Part shown: in pieces, positions 63,328 to 64,000 of the stretch
Position numbering within the stretch: position 1 is the stretch's first letter
Layout: every line of letters begins with the position of its first letter
Assembly (NCBI GenBank): GCA_002786165.1
Contig: PEQK01000012.1
Coordinates: 124,001-188,000 of the forward strand
Direction of reading: 5' to 3'
Length of the DNA stretch: 64,000 bases
Source of the DNA: Legionella sp.
Lineage (GTDB): Bacteria; Pseudomonadota; Gammaproteobacteria; Legionellales; Legionellaceae
The notes under the pieces: generated by a model
What the model saw: only the letters and a program-made list of their open reading frames with translations
Database searches by the model: none
Told to the model about the DNA's origin: nothing
Made by a program: the position numbers and the translations under genes

Positions 63328-63570
63328 CTAATCTATAGAATCTCCGCCATCCACATCATCCCCGACTGGATTAGCAGTATGCGTAATTCCTGAATATGTA
63401 GTAGTAGACTTAATACCATCTACAATTTCAGCACTAACATTTTCTGCTTTACTGATACCAAACGGAACCGTTTCTTTTGAGTCAAAAAAACCAACTTTAT
63501 TTGAACTGCCTTTTGTTATAAACATGCTTGCTCCATTATCAAATTTATCGGCAATAGTAGCATTGCTCAT
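63328..63570 (-). CDS. Candidate graspetide precursor peptide
   Basis: The 80-residue peptide directly precedes the ATP-grasp gene, with one base between stop and ATG. The leader (residues about 1-52) contains KETVPFGISKAE, which may be the enzyme-recognition segment (microviridin leaders use PFFxxxL). The C-terminal 26 residues are rich in threonine/serine (STTTYSGITHT) then aspartate (VGDDVDGGDSID), with donor and acceptor groups for macro-ester links. There is no signal peptide. The homology is by gene context and composition, not by a known core motif. Confidence 0.75.
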   Translation of the reverse strand: MSNATIADKFDNGASMFITKGSSNKVGFFDSKETVPFGISKAENVSAEIVDGIKSTTTYSGITHTANPVGDDVDGGDSID

Positions 63571-63821
63571 TTTGAATTTCTATCATTTAAAAAGTTTATA
63601 AAAAATATAGAATGACAATTTTAATTTTCAATTTATCAAAATCATTTTGTTCTAATTTTAAGATTTTAGCCGCCACTTTTTTGAGCAAGCATTAATTACA
63701 CCTGTAGCAACATTTTTATCACAGTAAATAGATTACTGTTTTATTTATATAGGATAAATCAAGATTTGTTGTCACTTAACTTTAAGTGTACCAGAGAGTT
63801 TTTATTACGAAGATATTTCAT
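63571..63821. promoter_or_regulatory. Upstream region of the precursor gene
   Basis: About 250 AT-rich bases lie between the precursor gene and tRNA-Pro. It should hold the graspetide promoter. The minus strand upstream of the ATG at 63570 has no strong ribosome site. AAGTGTACCAGAG near 63785 resembles the right end of the repeat at 61910-61961. Nothing else is recognised. Confidence 0.3.
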
Positions 63822-63898
63822 TGGTCGGGACGGAAGGATTTGAACCTTCGACCACTAGCACCCCATGCTAGTACGCTACCAGGCTGCGCTACGCCCCG
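63822..63898 (-). tRNA. tRNA-Pro (anticodon GGG)
   Basis: The minus strand starts CGGGGCGTAGCGCAGCCTGG with a D-loop GCCTGGTAGCG, anticodon stem CTAGC-ATGGGGT-GCTAG giving anticodon GGG (proline), a T-arm GGTTCAAATCC, and ends CGTCCCGACCA with the CCA encoded. Acceptor arm pairs CGGGGCG with CGTCCCG (one G-T). Length 77 with CCA. tRNA genes are common attachment sites; no duplicated 3' end was seen within the window. Confidence 0.95.
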
Positions 63899-63945
63899 AG
63901 AGGATGGATAATACCGTTTATTGGTTAAAATAACAATATACCCGG

Positions 63946-64000
63946 TTATGAAAAAGCACTCACACATGCTGCGATTAATGCACCTGGTACAATACCAAAA
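63946..64000 (-). CDS. Possible gene end at the right edge
   Basis: The minus strand enters at base 64000 with FGIVPGALIAACVSAFS and then TAA at 63946-63948. It looks like the hydrophobic end of a gene outside the window. Only 17 residues are visible, so identity is unknown. Confidence 0.3.
   Translation of the reverse strand, partial: FGIVPGALIAACVSAFS

Noticed and set aside
61921-63900. Genomic island integrated at tRNA-Pro
   Set aside because: No integrase gene and no second copy of the tRNA 3' end were seen within the window, so the tRNA-proximal graspetide pair cannot be called an island.

Overview
The window comes from an AT-rich gammaproteobacterium of the order Legionellales (the Legionella/Coxiella/Berkiella-like group). 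The decisive evidence is a recognisable icmT-icmS-(icmR slot)-icmQ block of a Dot/Icm type IVB secretion system. An EnhC-like Sel1-repeat protein and a SidB-like alpha/beta-hydrolase fit the same picture. Genus and species cannot be fixed from the sequence alone. A host-associated life style is an inference from the Dot/Icm genes.

Layout. 1-7.3 kb: a minus-strand peptidoglycan/division cluster, murF-mraY-murD-ftsW-murC-murB (murB runs off the left edge), in which murG is absent from its usual place. 7.4-10.9 kb: a DUF6629-type membrane protein, zipA, an acyl-CoA desaturase and a cold-shock gene. 11-15.2 kb: an outer-membrane barrel gene between inverted copies of a roughly 90-bp repeat, a dead GIY-YIG gene, a FadL-type porin and an unusually long aminotransferase. 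15.4-20.4 kb: a hybrid histidine kinase, then an AstE-like protein/MFS/MarR operon whose AstE-like member lacks its zinc ligands. 20.7-25.5 kb: plsC, two cell-wall enzymes, coaD, an M50 protease and lolB.

25.5-34.2 kb: one long minus-strand unit with almost no gaps: PA3496-like, icmT, icmS, a candidate icmR-equivalent (FIR), icmQ, sufB, sufC, sufD, sufS, sufU, sufT, epmA. The Dot/Icm gene icmQ runs into the Fe-S assembly operon with three bases between them. 34.3-41.6 kb: housekeeping genes (5-formyl-THF cyclo-ligase, ubiK, comM, yqgE-ruvX-pyrB, an MscS-type channel, a second cold-shock gene). 42-49 kb: a MshN-like/MshM-like pair downstream of a 1283-residue Sel1-repeat protein, then a DUF885 metallohydrolase.

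49-64 kb is accessory and decaying DNA: orphan genes, a HigBA toxin-antitoxin pair, broken transposase, acetyltransferase, VOC and HGG-motif genes, a fused double GrpB protein, a SidB-like protein with its nucleophile replaced, a permuted papain-like secreted protein, and at the right end a small acidic peptide gene directly upstream of a RiPP-type ATP-grasp ligase (a candidate graspetide system) close to a tRNA-Pro gene. The most promising undescribed items are the graspetide pair, the icmR-slot protein with its palindrome, and the apparent pseudoenzymes.
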